5,058 bases of DNA from Pseudonocardiaceae bacterium. GTDB taxonomy: Bacteria > Actinomycetota > Actinomycetes > Mycobacteriales > Pseudonocardiaceae. Where the stretch lies: positions 1 through 5,058 of the forward strand of contig JAICSB010000283.1 of NCBI GenBank assembly GCA_025937115.1. The letters run 5' to 3'. A program made the translations under genes and the position numbers. Every line of letters starts with the position of its first letter. Position 1 is the stretch's first letter. The notes below the pieces were generated by a model. That model was not told where the DNA came from, did not search any database, and saw nothing but the letters and a program-made list of their open reading frames with translations. Positions 4,631 through 5,058 of this stretch are shown here, in pieces.

Positions 4631-5058
4631 CCCCTCTCCCTCCCCCGCATTGCGCGGGCGCAGCGGGGTAAATCGTCGCCGGTAGCCACGCTGAGCCCGC
4701 TCAATGCTGGAAGGGTCGACAGCTCGGTGTAGTGGCAGGCGGTGGGGTGGTGGTGGGTGATGAGTGGGGGGACCTCTTCGGTGCAGCGGTGGCGTTGGGC
4801 GTCGGTGAGGTGAGCGGCGAACAGCGGGCAGCGGGTCCGGAACCGGCAGCCCGACGGTGGATTCGCTGGGTTGGGGACATCGCCGGTGAGGATGATTCGC
4901 TCCCGGGCGCGCTCCTTGCGCGGGTCAGGCAACGGGATCGCCGAGATCAGCGCCTGGGTATAGGGATGGGCCGGCGCGCTGAACAGCTCATCGGCCGTTG
5001 CGACCTCCACGATGCGACCCAGGTACATCACGGCGACCCGGTCGGCGATGTGCCGCAC
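4627..5058 (-). CDS. Peptide/nickel-type ABC transporter ATPase, C-terminal part (cut by window edge)
   Basis: The last 143 residues of an OppD/OppF/DppF-family ATP-binding subunit; the Walker motifs lie beyond the window. [18 protein letters not shown] is the usual stretch just after the H-loop region of such ATPases, and [16 protein letters not shown] followed by [22 protein letters not shown] is the oligopeptide-transporter C-terminal (oligo_HPY) domain. The first visible codon is GTG but is internal, so no start can be assigned. Cysteines at fragment positions 71, 77, 92 and 108 form the family's conserved C-x5-C-x14-C-x15-C set. After the normal end near TACHY the protein runs on for about 33 residues, ending arginine-rich ([12 protein letters not shown]) over a hairpin-forming sequence. 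The stop overlaps the mshB ATG. It would power import of peptides or similar solutes with permeases encoded outside the window. Confidence 0.9.
   Translation of the reverse strand: MRHIADRVAVMYLGRIVEVATADELFSAPAHPYTQALISAIPLPDPRKERARERIILTGDVPNPANPPSGCRFRTRCPLFAAHLTDAQRHRCTEEVPPLITHHHPTACHYTELSTLPALSGLSVATGDDLPRCARAMRGRERG
4643..4668 (-). repeat. Strong 11-bp hairpin at the ABC ATPase/mshB junction
   Basis: CCCCGC (4643-4648) pairs with GCGGGG (4663-4668), and TGCGC (4651-4655) pairs with GCGCA (4658-4662), leaving a two-base AT bulge and a tight GG tip. In the mRNA this stem ends directly before the purine tract GAGGGAGAGGGG that acts as the mshB Shine-Dalgarno sequence. It lies inside the last codons of the ATPase gene. 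It may be a messenger-stability or translation-control element, or a copy of a dispersed palindromic repeat inserted at the gene end. No T-run follows, so it is unlikely to be a simple terminator. Confidence 0.45.

Noticed and set aside
4052..4732. Long plus-strand frame opposite mshB and the ATPase end
   Set aside because: Proline/arginine/histidine-rich sequence antisense to two well supported genes; a by-product of high GC codon use.
4740..4775. G-rich stretch that might form a quadruplex
   Set aside because: It is explained by codons for the proline- and histidine-rich [16 protein letters not shown] of the ATPase, and the G-runs are on the non-messenger strand.

Overview
The window looks like chromosomal DNA from a high-GC Gram-positive actinomycete, probably of the Pseudonocardiales or a related order. 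The basis is the strong G/C preference at third codon positions, a mycothiol biosynthesis gene (mshB), and the actinobacterial order oligopeptide-transporter ATPase, mshB, small membrane protein, 7Fe ferredoxin, dapC. The order-level assignment is inference from gene order; no species can be named.

Region 1 (1-1039, + strand): the 3' end of an unrecognised gene (to 191), a 176-base gap holding a perfect 17-bp palindrome (258-274), and a CDP-alcohol phosphatidyltransferase of the PssA type. The conserved reading frame of this enzyme begins well before its first ATG (497). A CTG start at 368, with a Shine-Dalgarno sequence and a CTGA overlap with a tiny upstream ORF, is the best candidate; a frameshift is the alternative.

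Region 2 (1040-1774, - strand): a nucleotidyltransferase of the LicC/phosphocholine-cytidylyltransferase type, convergent with the phosphatidyltransferase and only 6 bases from it. Together they could form a 'CTP-activate a polar head group, then transfer it' module. The head group cannot be read from the sequence. Regions 1 and 2 are visibly less GC-rich than the rest and look like accessory DNA beside a core locus.

Region 3 (1875-5058, - strand): a compact core block read right to left. It starts with the C-terminal part of a peptide/nickel-type ABC transporter ATPase (cut by the window edge), followed by mshB (ATGA overlap) and a four-helix membrane protein (GTGA overlap). A roughly 95-base gap with a good promoter candidate precedes fdxA, and dapC follows after a 7-base gap. 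MshB makes GlcN-Ins, the precursor of the actinobacterial thiol mycothiol. FdxA is a [3Fe-4S][4Fe-4S] ferredoxin. DapC is the succinyl-diaminopimelate aminotransferase of lysine and peptidoglycan synthesis. The overlaps indicate translational coupling of transporter, mshB and membrane protein, while fdxA-dapC seems to have its own promoter, flanked by a 10-bp repeat spaced 21 bp.

No tRNA, rRNA, CRISPR array, insertion sequence or phage gene was seen. The least explained parts are the head-group module in regions 1-2 and the repeat-flanked fdxA promoter.
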